The translations under genes and the position numbers were made by a program. Of a stretch of DNA of 64,000 bases, positions 36,975 to 45,823 are shown one piece after another. Position 1 is the first letter of the stretch. Each line of letters starts with the position of its first letter. The notes beneath the pieces were generated by a model. The model was not told where the DNA came from and searched no databases. It saw only the letters and a program-made list of their open reading frames with translations. This DNA comes from Micromonospora narathiwatensis (lineage in GTDB: Bacteria; Actinomycetota; Actinomycetes; Mycobacteriales; Micromonosporaceae). The stretch lies in NCBI RefSeq assembly GCF_900089605.1, contig NZ_LT594324.1, positions 1,488,001 to 1,552,000 on the forward strand. The letters run 5' to 3'.

Positions 36975-37739
36975 TCAGGAGGGCACGGCGAGGTCGAGCA
37001 CCGCGCCCAGGCCGTTGGGGCGCCCGGCGTCGGCGCAGGGCAGCACCAGCACCGCGCAGCCGGCCCCGACCGCGCCCGCGTCGGCGGGCGTGTCGCCCAC
37101 CATCAGCGCCCGCTCCGGGTCGACGCCGAGCATCCCGCAGGCGCGCAGGAAGATCCCCGGATCCGGTTTGCACCGCCCCACCTCGTACGACAGGGCGTAC
37201 GCGTCGATCAGCTCGGCGAGCCCCCAGGCGTCGACCAGCGGCCGGATGTCGAAGCCGATGTTGCTGACCACCGCCACCTTCACCCCGGCCCCGCGCAGCG
37301 TCCTGAGCACCGCCTCGGTGTCCGGGTACGGCACCCAGCCGTCGGGGACCAGCACCCGCTCGTAGAGCGCGTCGGCGAACCCCTCGATGCCCACGTCGAC
37401 GGTCTCCGCCAGCCCGGTGTACGCGCCCCGGTGGGCGTGCGGGTAGAGATCCCGGTCGGCCCACAGCTCGGCCAGCCGGGGCGGCACCCGGGTCGGCAGC
37501 GGCCCGCCCGCCCGGCCGGCGGTGAGCAGCCGGTCGGCCAGCGCGGTGGCGCGGACGCGGTCAAGTTCCACCCCGCACGCCGCCGCGGCGGCCAGCACCC
37601 ACTCCCGGGGCTCCTCCACCTGGGCGAGGGTGCCGTGGAAGTCGAAGAGCACCGCCTCCACGGGCCGGCGGGACGTGCTCGGGCGGACGACGTCGTCGGC
37701 GCCGCTCGAGGCATGGGGCGGTTCGGCATGATCCGGCAC
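36975..37739 (-). CDS. HAD-superfamily hydrolase
   Basis: 254 residues from GTG 37739, chosen because TAGGGT (37747-37752, minus strand) lies seven bases upstream; GTG 37748 would overlap the promoter. Motif I is AVLFDFHGTLAQVEEP (Asp-x-His replaces Asp-x-Asp, so the general-acid Asp is His), motif II the Ser in VAVVSNIGFD, motif III CKPDPGIFL and motif IV LMVGDTPADAGAVGAG. A long cap (about 35-110) carries several conserved aromatic residues. The substrate is unknown, and the His in motif I may alter activity. Confidence 0.85.
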   Translation of the reverse strand: MPDHAEPPHASSGADDVVRPSTSRRPVEAVLFDFHGTLAQVEEPREWVLAAAAACGVELDRVRATALADRLLTAGRAGGPLPTRVPPRLAELWADRDLYPHAHRGAYTGLAETVDVGIEGFADALYERVLVPDGWVPYPDTEAVLRTLRGAGVKVAVVSNIGFDIRPLVDAWGLAELIDAYALSYEVGRCKPDPGIFLRACGMLGVDPERALMVGDTPADAGAVGAGCAVLVLPCADAGRPNGLGAVLDLAVPS

Positions 37740-37825
37740 GTCGTGCACCCTACCGACCCGCTCCTACCCGGTTGCCGGATGGCCTTGTCCGGTGGTCGTC
37801 GGACGGACCGATTAATCTTGGAGGC

Positions 37826-40624
37826 ATGTCGAGCCCCGCCGAGCGGTACGCCGCGGCGCGCCGCCGGGCCGCGCAGGCCTCCACCTTCCCGGCCCTGGAC
37901 GAATTCGCGCGCGAGCTGGGGTTCGACCTCGACGACTTCCAGCGCGAGGCGTGCGAGGCCCTGGAACGGGGCAGCGGCGTGCTGGTCTGTGCCCCGACCG
38001 GGGCCGGCAAGACCGTGGTCGGCGAGTTCGCCGTACACCTGGCGCTGCGGGGCACGCCCGGCGAGCCGGCGGCGGCCGACGGCGGCCCGGGGCCGACCGC
38101 CCGGCGCAAGTGCTTCTACACCACGCCGATCAAGGCGCTGTCGAACCAGAAGTACCACGACCTGGTGGACCGCTACGGCGCCGAGCAGGTCGGCCTGCTC
38201 ACCGGCGACAACGCGATCAACGGCGACGCGCCCGTGGTGGTGATGACCACCGAGGTGCTGCGCAACATGCTCTACGCCGGCTCGGCCACCCTGGAGGGCC
38301 TGGCCTACGTGGTGATGGACGAGGTGCACTACCTCGCCGACCGGTTCCGCGGCGGGGTCTGGGAAGAGGTGATCATCCACCTGCCCGCCTCGGTCACCCT
38401 GGTCTCCCTGTCGGCCACCGTCTCCAACGCCGAGGAGTTCGCCGACTGGCTGGTCACCGTGCGGGGCGAGACCGCCGTGGTGGTCAGCGAGCACCGGCCG
38501 GTGCCGCTGTGGCAGCACATGCTGGTCGGCCGGCGGATGTTCGACCTGTTCCACGACGCCGACGCCGCCCGCAAGCACGACGTGCACCCGGAGCTGCTGC
38601 GCTACACCCGGGACACGATGCGCCGGCTCGAACTGGGGGAGGGACGCAGCGCCGGCCCCGGCGGCGGGCGGCGCGGACCGCGCTGGCGCGGCCCGATGCG
38701 CCCCGACATCGTCGACCGGCTCGACCGGGAGGGGCTGCTCCCGGCGATCCTGTTCATCTTCAGCCGGGCCGGCTGCGACGCGGCCGTGCAGCAGTGTCTC
38801 GCCGCCGGCCTGCGGCTGACCTCCCCGGAGGAACGCGCCGAGATCCGCCGGGTGGTCGAGTCCCGGGTCACCGCCATTCCGGGCGAGGACCTCTCCGTGC
38901 TCGGCTACTGGGAGTGGCTCGACGGCCTGGAGCGCGGGCTCGCCGCCCACCACGCCGGCATGCTGCCCGCGTTCAAGGAGGTCGTCGAGGAGCTGTTCGT
39001 CCGCGGCCTGGTGAAGGCGGTCTTCGCCACCGAGACCCTGGCGCTGGGCATCAACATGCCGGCCCGCTGCGTCGTGCTCGAACGCCTGGTGAAGTTCAAC
39101 GGCGAGGCGCACGTCGACCTCACCCCGGGGGAATACACCCAGCTCACCGGCCGGGCCGGCCGCCGGGGCATCGACGTGGAGGGGCACGCGGTGGTGGTCT
39201 GGTCGCCGGAGACCGACCCCCGGCACGTCGCGGGCCTCGCCTCCACCCGCACCTATCCGCTGCGGTCCAGCTTCCGGCCGTCGTACAACATGGCGGTCAA
39301 TCTGGTCGGCACGGTCGGCGCCGAGCCGGCCCGGGCGCTGCTGGAGTCCTCGTTCGCCCAGTTCCAGGCGGACCGGTCGGTGGTCGGCCTGGCCCGGCAG
39401 GTGCAGCGCAACACCGAGACCATCGAGGCGTACGGCGTGGAGGCGGCCTGCCACCACGGCGACTTCGACGAGTACTTCGCCCTGCGGGTGGCCATCGCCG
39501 ACCGGGAGCGGGCCATCGCCCGGCAGGGCCAGACCCAGCGCAAGGCCGCCGCCGTCGCCTCGCTGGAGCGGCTGCGGGTCGGTGACGTGATCCGGGTGCC
39601 CTCCGGCCGCCGGGCCGGTCTCGCCGTGGTGCTCGACCCGGCGACCGGCGGCTTCGGTGAGCCTCGCCCGCTGGTACTCACCCAGGACCGCTGGGCCGGC
39701 CGGGTCACCCCGGGCGACTTCACCACCCCGGCCGAGGTGCTCGCCCGGATCCGGGTGCCGAAGCATTTCAACCACCGGTCCCCGGCCGCCCGGCGGGACC
39801 TCGCCGCCGCGGTCAGCGGTACCGGGCTGGACCGGCACGGCGGCCGACGCGGCGGGCGGTCCCGGCAGGCCGCCGGCGAGGACCATCGGCTCAGCCAGCT
39901 CCGCACCGAGCTGCGCCGGCACCCGTGCCACGCCTGCCCGGAGCGGGAGGAGCACGCCCGCTGGGCGGAGCGGCGGCGCCGCCTGGAACGCGACACCGAG
40001 GAGCTGCGCCAGCGGGTCGCCGGCCGGACCGGCTCTCTCGCCCGCACCTTCGACCGGATCGTGGCGTTGCTGACCGCGCGGGGCTACCTCTCCGCCGAGG
40101 GTGAGGTCACCGACGCCGGGCGGATGCTCGGCCGGATCTGGACCGAGGCGGACCTGCTGGTCGCCGAGTGCCTGCGCCGCAAGGTCTGGGACGGGCTCTC
40201 GCCGGCCGAGCTGGCCGCCGCCGTCTCCGTGGTGGTCTTCGAGGCGCGCCGGGACGTCGACGAACGGGCCTCCCTGCCGCGCGGCCCGGTCGCCGACGCG
40301 GTCGACGAGACGCTCAAGCTGTGGACCGACATCGAGGCGGACGAGGCCGCCCGGGGGCTCGCCGTCACCCGGGAGCCCGACCTCGGCTTCGCCTGGCCGA
40401 TCTATCGCTGGGCGCGGGGCGAGGCGCTGGCCAAGGTGCTGGCCAGCGGCCACCAGATCGACGGCGAGATGCCTGCGGGCGACTTCGTCCGCTGGGCCCG
40501 GCAGGTGGTCGACCTGCTCGGCCAGCTCGCCGACTCCGGCGGCGCGTCCGTGGAGCTGCGGGCCACCGCCCGGCAGGCGATCGCCGCGGTCAAGCGGGGC
40601 GTGCTGGCCTACCACGGCGCCTGA
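37826..40624 (+). CDS. DEAD/DEAH superfamily 2 helicase, HelY/Mtr4-like
   Basis: 932 residues from ATG 37826, preceded by TTGGAGGC. Helicase motifs are Walker A LVCAPTGAGKTVVGEFA, motif Ib LRNMLYAG, DEVH box VVMDEVHYLADRFRGG, and motif III LSATVSNAEEF. Domain 2 has HHAGMLPAFKEVVEELFVRG followed by QLTGRAGRRGIDVEGHAVVV. A long C-terminal region contains a beta-barrel (VIRVPSGRRAGLAVVLDP), a CHACPEREEH segment and the DSHCT domain. The actinobacterial HelY family resembles Ski2/Mtr4 RNA helicases and may act in RNA turnover. Confidence 0.93.
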   Translation: MSSPAERYAAARRRAAQASTFPALDEFARELGFDLDDFQREACEALERGSGVLVCAPTGAGKTVVGEFAVHLALRGTPGEPAAADGGPGPTARRKCFYTTPIKALSNQKYHDLVDRYGAEQVGLLTGDNAINGDAPVVVMTTEVLRNMLYAGSATLEGLAYVVMDEVHYLADRFRGGVWEEVIIHLPASVTLVSLSATVSNAEEFADWLVTVRGETAVVVSEHRPVPLWQHMLVGRRMFDLFHDADAARKHDVHPELLRYTRDTMRRLELGEGRSAGPGGGRRGPRWRGPMRPDIVDRLDREGLLPAILFIFSRAGCDAAVQQCLAAGLRLTSPEERAEIRRVVESRVTAIPGEDLSVLGYWEWLDGLERGLAAHHAGMLPAFKEVVEELFVRGLVKAVFATETLALGINMPARCVVLERLVKFNGEAHVDLTPGEYTQLTGRAGRRGIDVEGHAVVVWSPETDPRHVAGLASTRTYPLRSSFRPSYNMAVNLVGTVGAEPARALLESSFAQFQADRSVVGLARQVQRNTETIEAYGVEAACHHGDFDEYFALRVAIADRERAIARQGQTQRKAAAVASLERLRVGDVIRVPSGRRAGLAVVLDPATGGFGEPRPLVLTQDRWAGRVTPGDFTTPAEVLARIRVPKHFNHRSPAARRDLAAAVSGTGLDRHGGRRGGRSRQAAGEDHRLSQLRTELRRHPCHACPEREEHARWAERRRRLERDTEELRQRVAGRTGSLARTFDRIVALLTARGYLSAEGEVTDAGRMLGRIWTEADLLVAECLRRKVWDGLSPAELAAAVSVVVFEARRDVDERASLPRGPVADAVDETLKLWTDIEADEAARGLAVTREPDLGFAWPIYRWARGEALAKVLASGHQIDGEMPAGDFVRWARQVVDLLGQLADSGGASVELRATARQAIAAVKRGVLAYHGA

Positions 40625-40637
40625 GCGGCGCCGCCGG

Positions 40638-41558
40638 TCAGGACCCGCCGGCCAGGGCGTCCACCAGCCGCCGGCAGGAGCCGGCCAGGTTCCACCGCTG
40701 CGCCAGCTCCAGCAGCCGGTCCGGGTCCGCCGGCGCCGTCGGCAGCGCCGTGGTCAGCTCCGGCAGCGGTACGTCGGTGGCCACCCGCACCACCTTCGGC
40801 GCGACCGCCAGGTAGTCCCGGGCCGCCTCCAGCTTGGTCCGCAGCCCGGGAGCGAAGCCGGATGCCCGGTCGTCGAGCGCGGCGAGGATGCCGGGCAGCC
40901 CGTCGTACCGGTCGATGAGCCGGGCGGCCGTCTTCTCGCCCACGCCGGGCACGCCGGGCAGCCCGTCGCTCGGGTCGCCACGCAGGGCGGCGAAGTCGGC
41001 GTACCGGTTGGCGGGGACGCCGTAGCGGGTGCGTACGGCCGCGTCGTCGCAGTCCTCCAGCTTGGCCACGCCGCGCCCGATGTAGAGCAGCCGCACCTGG
41101 CGGGCGTCGTCGACGAGCTGGAACAGGTCACGGTCGCCGGAGACCACCTCCACCGGGCCGGGCTGGGTCACCGAGAGGGTGCCGAGCACGTCGTCGGCCT
41201 CGTAGCCGGTGGCGCCGACCACGGCGATGCCGAGCGCGTCGAGGACCTCCAGGATCATCGGCACCTGCGGGGAGAGGGTGTCCGGCACCACCTCGCCGCC
41301 CTCCGGCGCGACCCGGTGCGCCTTGTACGACGGCAGCAGCTCCACCCGCCACGCCGGCCGCCAGTCGTGGTCGAGCGCGCAGACCATCCGGTCCGGCCGG
41401 CGGGTGCGGACGAGCTGGGCGAGCATGTCGAGGAAGCCGCGGACGGCGTTGACCGGCTGGCCGTCGGCGGTCCTCGCCGCCAACTCCGGGATGCCGAAGT
41501 AGGCGCGGAAATAGAGGCTGGGGGAGTCGATCAGCAGGATCGGGGGTTGGTGTGCCAC
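40638..41558 (-). CDS. 5'-3' exonuclease (DNA polymerase I N-domain family)
   Basis: 306 residues from GTG 41558. Metal-binding acidic clusters are visible: PPILLIDSPSLYFRAYFGIP, VCALDHDWRPAWRVELLPSY, the helical-arch segment, ATGYEADDVLGTL and VVSGDRDLFQLVDD. The helix-hairpin-helix GDPSDGLPGVPGVGEKTAAR ends the nuclease core. It is a stand-alone flap-type exonuclease without a polymerase domain, as often in actinobacteria, acting on Okazaki flaps or RNA primers. It converges with the helicase. The start codon lies inside an inverted repeat. Confidence 0.93.
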   Translation of the reverse strand: MAHQPPILLIDSPSLYFRAYFGIPELAARTADGQPVNAVRGFLDMLAQLVRTRRPDRMVCALDHDWRPAWRVELLPSYKAHRVAPEGGEVVPDTLSPQVPMILEVLDALGIAVVGATGYEADDVLGTLSVTQPGPVEVVSGDRDLFQLVDDARQVRLLYIGRGVAKLEDCDDAAVRTRYGVPANRYADFAALRGDPSDGLPGVPGVGEKTAARLIDRYDGLPGILAALDDRASGFAPGLRTKLEAARDYLAVAPKVVRVATDVPLPELTTALPTAPADPDRLLELAQRWNLAGSCRRLVDALAGGS

Positions 41559-41575
41559 GCCACCAGCGTGGCACA
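41551..41575. repeat. Inverted repeat over the exonuclease start codon
   Basis: TGTGCCACGC (41551-41560) and GCGTGGCACA (41566-41575) are perfect complements separated by five bases. The minus-strand GTG start (41556-41558) is inside the left arm. It could be an operator over a leaderless promoter or a hairpin controlling initiation. Confidence 0.5.
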
Positions 41576-41621
41576 GCGGTGTGACGAGGTGGGGGACCGG
41601 CGAGGCGGTGCCGCCGGGGCG

Positions 41622-41852
41622 TCAGCCGTCGTCGTGCCGGTAGAGGGTCTCCCGGCGGGCCACCCGCTGCAACAGGTAGCTCGCGACGAGCAGCACGAAC
41701 GCCAGCACCACCTCGACCCAGGCCAGGGTCCCGTTGGCGACGATCAGGCCGAGCAGGAGCAGCGCCAGCCCGACCACGGCGAGGAGGCCGGCCCACCACA
41801 GCCGGCGACGCCGTACGGCCGCCCGGTCCCGACCCCTGTCCGACACCGTCAC
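41622..41852 (-). CDS. Small two-helix membrane protein (76 aa)
   Basis: GTG start at 41852. A basic N-terminus (DRGRDRAAVRRRRLW) is followed by two hydrophobic helices (AGLLAVVGLALLLLGLIVAN and WVEVVLAFVLLVASYLLQRV) and a short charged tail. A hairpin membrane protein of unknown function. It lies between the exonuclease and the divergent DUF4037 gene and shows no recognisable motif. Confidence 0.65.
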   Translation of the reverse strand: MTVSDRGRDRAAVRRRRLWWAGLLAVVGLALLLLGLIVANGTLAWVEVVLAFVLLVASYLLQRVARRETLYRHDDG

Positions 41853-41944
41853 CCTCCTCCACCCGCATTCAGGCTATCGACGCGAGCCGGCCGGTGGACC
41901 GATAACCGCTGGGTGGAGCGGCAGTCGGCCGGCAGACTGGCGGC

Positions 41945-43018
41945 ATGGATTTCGTACCCGGCCTGACGCTCTGCCGGCGCTTCCACGACGAGGTCCTCGC
42001 CCCGCTGCTGGCCCGCCGCCTGCCCGGCCTCCGCTACGCCGCCGGGCTGCTCGACGGCGGCTCCGAGCTGCTCGGGCTGGACACCCCGCGCTCGACCGAC
42101 CACGACTGGGGGCCGCGTACCCAGCTCTTCGTCGCCGACGCCGCCGACGTCGCGCGGGTACGGGCAGCCCTCGACGCCGAGCTGCCGGCGGAGTTCCTCG
42201 GCTGGCCGACCCGGTTCGTCGGCGGCCCGGACGTGCGCCTCGGCGTGGTGAGCACCGACGGCGACCGGCACGGGGTGGGCGTCGACGAGCTGGGCGGCTG
42301 GCTGCGCGGGCGGCTCGGCTGCGACCCGCGCACCGGGATGGCGGCGGTGGACTGGCTCGGCGCACCCACCCAGCGGCTCGCCGAACTGACCGGCGGGGCG
42401 GTGTTCCACGACGGGCTCGACGGGGAGCTGACCGCCGCCCGCGCCCGGCTCGCCTGGTATCCGGACGACGTCTGGCGGTACGTGCTGGCGGCCGGCTGGC
42501 AGCGGGTCGGCCAGGCCGAGCACCTGGTCGGCCGCTGCGCCGAGGTGGGCGACGAGCTGGGCAGCCGGGTGGTGGCCGCCGGGCTGGGCCGGGACCTGAT
42601 GCGCCTCGGGCTGCTGCTGCACCGGCGCTGGCCGCCGTACGCGAAGTGGCTCGGCACGGTCTTCGCCGCGCTGCCGGCGGCGGACCCGGTGCTGGACGCG
42701 CTGGCCACCGCCCTGGGCCCCGGCGACTGGCCGCAGCGGCAGGCCGGGCTGGTCCGGGCGTTGGAGACGGTCGCGGCCTGGACCAACGACACCGGGCTGG
42801 CCGCTCCGGTCGACCCGACCGCCCGGCCGTTCCACGACCGGCCCTTCCTGGTCCTGGACGCGAACCGGTTCGTCGCCGCGCTGCGCGCGGCGGTCGAGGA
42901 CCCGGGCCTGCGGGCCCGCCCGCCGATCGGCGCCGTCGACCAGTACCTCGACAACGTCGACGTGCTCACCCACCCCGAGCGGGTACGCCGGGTCGCCGCG
43001 GCGGTGCTGCCGGAGTGA
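41945..43018 (+). CDS. DUF4037 nucleotidyltransferase-like protein
   Basis: 357 residues, ATG 41945. The family motif is GLLDGGSELLGLDTPRSTDH followed by DWGPR, a Gly-Ser...Asp-x-Asp nucleotidyltransferase-type pattern seen in DUF4037. The remaining residues are helical, with GAVFHDGLDGELTAARARLA and WYPDDVWRYVLAAGWQRVGQ. No substrate is known for the family; it may modify a small molecule or protein with a nucleotide. The box CAGACT six bases before ATG is a possible leaderless promoter. The downstream neighbour is a decayed gene on the other strand. Confidence 0.85.
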   Translation: MDFVPGLTLCRRFHDEVLAPLLARRLPGLRYAAGLLDGGSELLGLDTPRSTDHDWGPRTQLFVADAADVARVRAALDAELPAEFLGWPTRFVGGPDVRLGVVSTDGDRHGVGVDELGGWLRGRLGCDPRTGMAAVDWLGAPTQRLAELTGGAVFHDGLDGELTAARARLAWYPDDVWRYVLAAGWQRVGQAEHLVGRCAEVGDELGSRVVAAGLGRDLMRLGLLLHRRWPPYAKWLGTVFAALPAADPVLDALATALGPGDWPQRQAGLVRALETVAAWTNDTGLAAPVDPTARPFHDRPFLVLDANRFVAALRAAVEDPGLRARPPIGAVDQYLDNVDVLTHPERVRRVAAAVLPE

Positions 43019-43028
43019 CCGCCGGGCG

Positions 43029-43393
43029 TCAGCCGGTCGCGTTGTCGAAGCCGAACCAGCGTTCGCCGTCGGTGCCGGAGTACGTGACCCAGCGCGGATC
43101 GTGGGCCCAGTGCGCCCGGGGGCGACGGTCACTGCGGGTGACCGTCGCCGCCCGATGCTCGGTTTCGTGCAGGGTGCACCCGTGCGGCTGGGAAGTCTGC
43201 CAGGCCACCGGTGTGGTCCCGGTGCAGGTGGGTCACCACGATGTGGCGGACGTCGGCCGGCGAGTGGCCGAGCCGCTCGATCTGGCGTACGGCCGTCTCG
43301 TGCGGGTCGAGGTCGGGCTGAGCGCAGGCGAGGAAGTCCTGCCCGAGCCTCGCCTCGGGGTCCCGGATGTCGAGCGTGCCGAAGCCGGTCTCA
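43029..43393 (-). pseudogene. Decayed metallo-beta-lactamase-fold hydrolase
   Basis: The minus strand encodes the central and terminal parts of an MBL-fold enzyme in two frames. The first has FGTLDIRDPEARLGQDFLAC, GHSPADVRHIVVTHLHRDHT (the HxHxDH zinc motif) and GGLADFPAARVH. The second has CTLHETEHRAATVTRSDRRP and HWAHDPRWVTYSGTDGERWF followed by GFDNATG and a stop at 43029-43031. There is no N-terminal part and most of the C-terminal half is missing. It abuts the MFS gene end. It is almost certainly non-functional. Confidence 0.75.
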
Positions 43394-44656
43394 ACCGGCC
43401 GCCGCGGCCGGCTCCCGCTCGGCCGGGTCGTCGACCCGCAGGTCGGTGAGGTCGCGCAGCCGGCGTACCGGGGACAGCAGCAGGGCCAGCGGCGCCAGCA
43501 CGGTCGCCGCGGCGAACGCGACGAGGGTGAGCCGGGCGCCGGCGAGCCCGGCGAGCGCCCCGGCCGCCAGCCCACCGACCGGGATCGCCCCCCAGGAGAC
43601 GAAGCGGACGGTGGCCATCACCCGGGACAGCAGGTCGGGCGGGCTGGCGGTCTGCCGGTAGGTGCGGGTGGTCACGCTGAGCACCACCACGCCCCCGGCG
43701 AAGAGCACGTTCCCGGCGCTGAAGGCCAGGTACGCCGGCCAGCCGACGCCCAGTGGCACCAGGAACGCGCCACCGACGGCGACGACGCAGGCGACCACCA
43801 GGGACCGCGCGGTGCCCCACTGCCGGGTGATCCACGGCGTCAGGGTCGCGCCGACCAGTGACCCGACCCCTTCGACGGCGAGCAGCACGCCCACCAGCGC
43901 GGCCGGGGCGTGCAGTTCCCGGACCAGATACAGCGGGTACCCGGCGAGCTGCGCCCCGCAGACGAAGTTGACCGCGGTGGCCGTCCACATCGTCGGCCCC
44001 ATCACCGGGTGGCGGGTGACGTACCGCCAGCCCTCGCCGATCATCGCGCGTACCGGCGGCCAACGGTCCGGGGCGTCGACCCGGCGGGCCGGCAGGGACC
44101 ACAGCAGCGCGGCGGAGAGCAGGTAGCTGGCCGCGTCGACCAGCACCGCCGGCACCGCGCCGAGCGCCTGCACGGCCAGGCCGCCGAGGGGCGGGCCGCT
44201 GAGCTGGGTGCCGGCGTGGGTGGCCGAGGTGAGGCTGTTGCGGCCGTGCAGCTGCTCCCGGCCGACGATGGCCGGCAGGAAGGTGGCGTTGGCGACGTCG
44301 AAGAGCACGTTGGCGAAGCTGACCACCAGCGCGACGACGACCAGTTGGGCGACGGTCAGCATCTCCCACCACCAGGCGAGCGGGACGGAGGCGACCGCGA
44401 GCGCCCGGGCCAGATCGGCGCCGACCTGGGCGCCGCGCAGCGGCAGCCGCTGCACGATGACCCCGGCCGGCAGCCCGATCACCAGCCAGGCCACGTAGCC
44501 GGCGGCGGCGACCAGCCCCATTTCGAACGCGGACGCGTCCAGCACGGTCAGCGCGGTCAACGGCAGCGCCACCGCGCCGACCGCCGACCCCACCGAGCTG
44601 GTCGTGCCGGCGGCCCACCAGCGCCAGAACACTCCGGCTCCCTGCCCGACGGACAT
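43391..44656 (-). CDS. MFS transporter, drug-exporter type
   Basis: 421 residues with about twelve membrane helices. Family features are ALTVLDASAFEMGLVAAAGY, the VIVQRLPLRGAQVGADLARA loop after TM2, and FDVANATFLPAIVGREQLHG. This resembles the MFS-3/enterobactin-exporter-like efflux family. It is divergent from an HxlR-redoxin regulator gene, which probably controls it. The substrate is unknown. The N-terminus begins inside the cytoplasm without a signal. Its 3' end abuts the decayed MBL gene. Confidence 0.9.
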   Translation of the reverse strand: MSVGQGAGVFWRWWAAGTTSSVGSAVGAVALPLTALTVLDASAFEMGLVAAAGYVAWLVIGLPAGVIVQRLPLRGAQVGADLARALAVASVPLAWWWEMLTVAQLVVVALVVSFANVLFDVANATFLPAIVGREQLHGRNSLTSATHAGTQLSGPPLGGLAVQALGAVPAVLVDAASYLLSAALLWSLPARRVDAPDRWPPVRAMIGEGWRYVTRHPVMGPTMWTATAVNFVCGAQLAGYPLYLVRELHAPAALVGVLLAVEGVGSLVGATLTPWITRQWGTARSLVVACVVAVGGAFLVPLGVGWPAYLAFSAGNVLFAGGVVVLSVTTRTYRQTASPPDLLSRVMATVRFVSWGAIPVGGLAAGALAGLAGARLTLVAFAAATVLAPLALLLSPVRRLRDLTDLRVDDPAEREPAAAAG

Positions 44657-44739
44657 GCCGTCAACCCCCGATCCGAGCCAGTGAGTTCCAAACTGAAACG
44701 GACTATAGTCGAGGCGGCCGGACGAGCGGGAGGTGGGAT
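44657..44739. promoter_or_regulatory. Divergent control region of the MFS and HxlR genes
   Basis: This 83-base region contains the short palindrome AGTT-CCA-AACT near 44684-44694 and a TATAGT element near 44704-44709 that may be the -10 of the plus-strand gene. AGGTGGGA at 44731-44738 is its ribosome-binding site. The palindrome is a candidate HxlR operator. Confidence 0.35.
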
Positions 44740-45621
44740 GTGAGGCGGGCGGAACTCGGCGACGTCGACTGCGGCATCGCCCAGGCGCTCGGCGTGCTCG
44801 GCGACTGGTGGACCTTCCTGATCGTCCGCGAGGTCGCCGGCGGCACCACCCGCTTCGACGCGATGCAGCGGGAACTGGGCGTCAGCCGGCGGGCACTCAC
44901 CGAGCGGCTGGCCGGCCTGGTCGAGCACGGGGTGCTGCACCGCCGGCCGTACTCCGCGCACCCGCCGCGCCACGACTACCTGCTGACCGTCAAGGGAGAG
45001 GCCCTGCTGCCGGTCCTCGTCGCGTTGCAGGACTGGGGCACCCGGCACGTGATGGGCGACGGTGCGCTCACCGCCACCGCCGGCGCGGACTCCGCCGAGG
45101 CGCGCCGGGTGCACCGCCTGGTCGGCCGCCGCGTACCGGAGATGACCCTGCGGCGGCACGACGGCGGCGCGGAGCCACCGGCCGTGCCCGACCGGTGGAC
45201 CGTCCTCTACCTCTTCCCGGGGGCGTTCGCGCCGGGCGGGCAGGGTCTCCCGCCGGGCTGGGGGGAGATCCCCGGCGCCGTCGGGTGCACGCTCGAGTCC
45301 CGGACGTACGCCGACCGGCATGCCCGCTTCCGCGCCGCCGGTGCCGAGGTACGCGGCGTGAGCACCCAGCGCCCGGACCAGTTGCGGGCCTTCGCCGAGC
45401 ACGCCCGGCTGCCGTACCCGCTGCTGTCCGACGAGGACGGTCGGCTCGCCGCCGGCCTGCTGCTACCCACCTTCCGGGCCGGCGGGGTGGCGCGGCTCAA
45501 GCGGCTGACGCTGCTGGTCGACCCGGAGTCGGTGGTGCGCGCGGTGCAGTTCCCGGTGACCGACCCGGCCGGCTCCGTCGACGAGATGCTCGACCAGGTA
45601 CGCCGGCGCGCGAGCCGGTAG
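44740..45621 (+). CDS. HxlR-type regulator fused to a peroxiredoxin-like domain
   Basis: 293 residues from GTG 44740 (the overlapping ATG meets a stop at once). Residues 1-105 are an HxlR winged helix (CGIAQALGVLGDWWTFLIVR, TRFDAMQRELGVSRRALTER). Residues 125-290 are an AhpC/TSA-like domain (TVLYLFPGAFAPGGQGLPPG, IPGAVGCTLESRTYADRHAR, GVSTQRPDQLRAFAEHARLP). The first Cys of the usual GCT...C pair is kept (GCTLESR) while the second is replaced by Arg. A thiol-based redox switch on DNA binding is the simplest idea, but it is inference. Divergent from the MFS gene. Confidence 0.85.
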   Translation: MRRAELGDVDCGIAQALGVLGDWWTFLIVREVAGGTTRFDAMQRELGVSRRALTERLAGLVEHGVLHRRPYSAHPPRHDYLLTVKGEALLPVLVALQDWGTRHVMGDGALTATAGADSAEARRVHRLVGRRVPEMTLRRHDGGAEPPAVPDRWTVLYLFPGAFAPGGQGLPPGWGEIPGAVGCTLESRTYADRHARFRAAGAEVRGVSTQRPDQLRAFAEHARLPYPLLSDEDGRLAAGLLLPTFRAGGVARLKRLTLLVDPESVVRAVQFPVTDPAGSVDEMLDQVRRRASR

Positions 45622-45660
45622 CGGCGGCGCCGGCCGCCGGTCCGTCAGATGGACGGTCCG

Positions 45661-45689
45661 TTGTCGGCGACCGCGACGTTCCGTAAACT
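45661..45689 (+). promoter_or_regulatory. Promoter of the CE1 esterase gene
   Basis: TTGTCG (45661-45666) and TAAACT (45684-45689) are separated by 17 bases. The predicted transcript would have a leader of about 128 bases before ATG 45824. No CebR-type palindrome was seen in the leader. Confidence 0.45.
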
Positions 45690-45823
45690 CCAGGGCGGCC
45701 GCACTGATCTGCGGCTGTCTATCTCGTCTCCGAGGGTCCGGGCCGCCGTGGAGGCGCCTCGCCGGCGAGGCCGTCGCGCGTGCCTGCCGCCGCGCGGCCG
45801 TCCCCACCACCCCGAGGAGAACC

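Noticed and set aside
37280..40615. A minus-strand open frame of about 1110 codons
   Set aside because: Antisense to the HelY-type helicase, whose motifs are complete on the plus strand.
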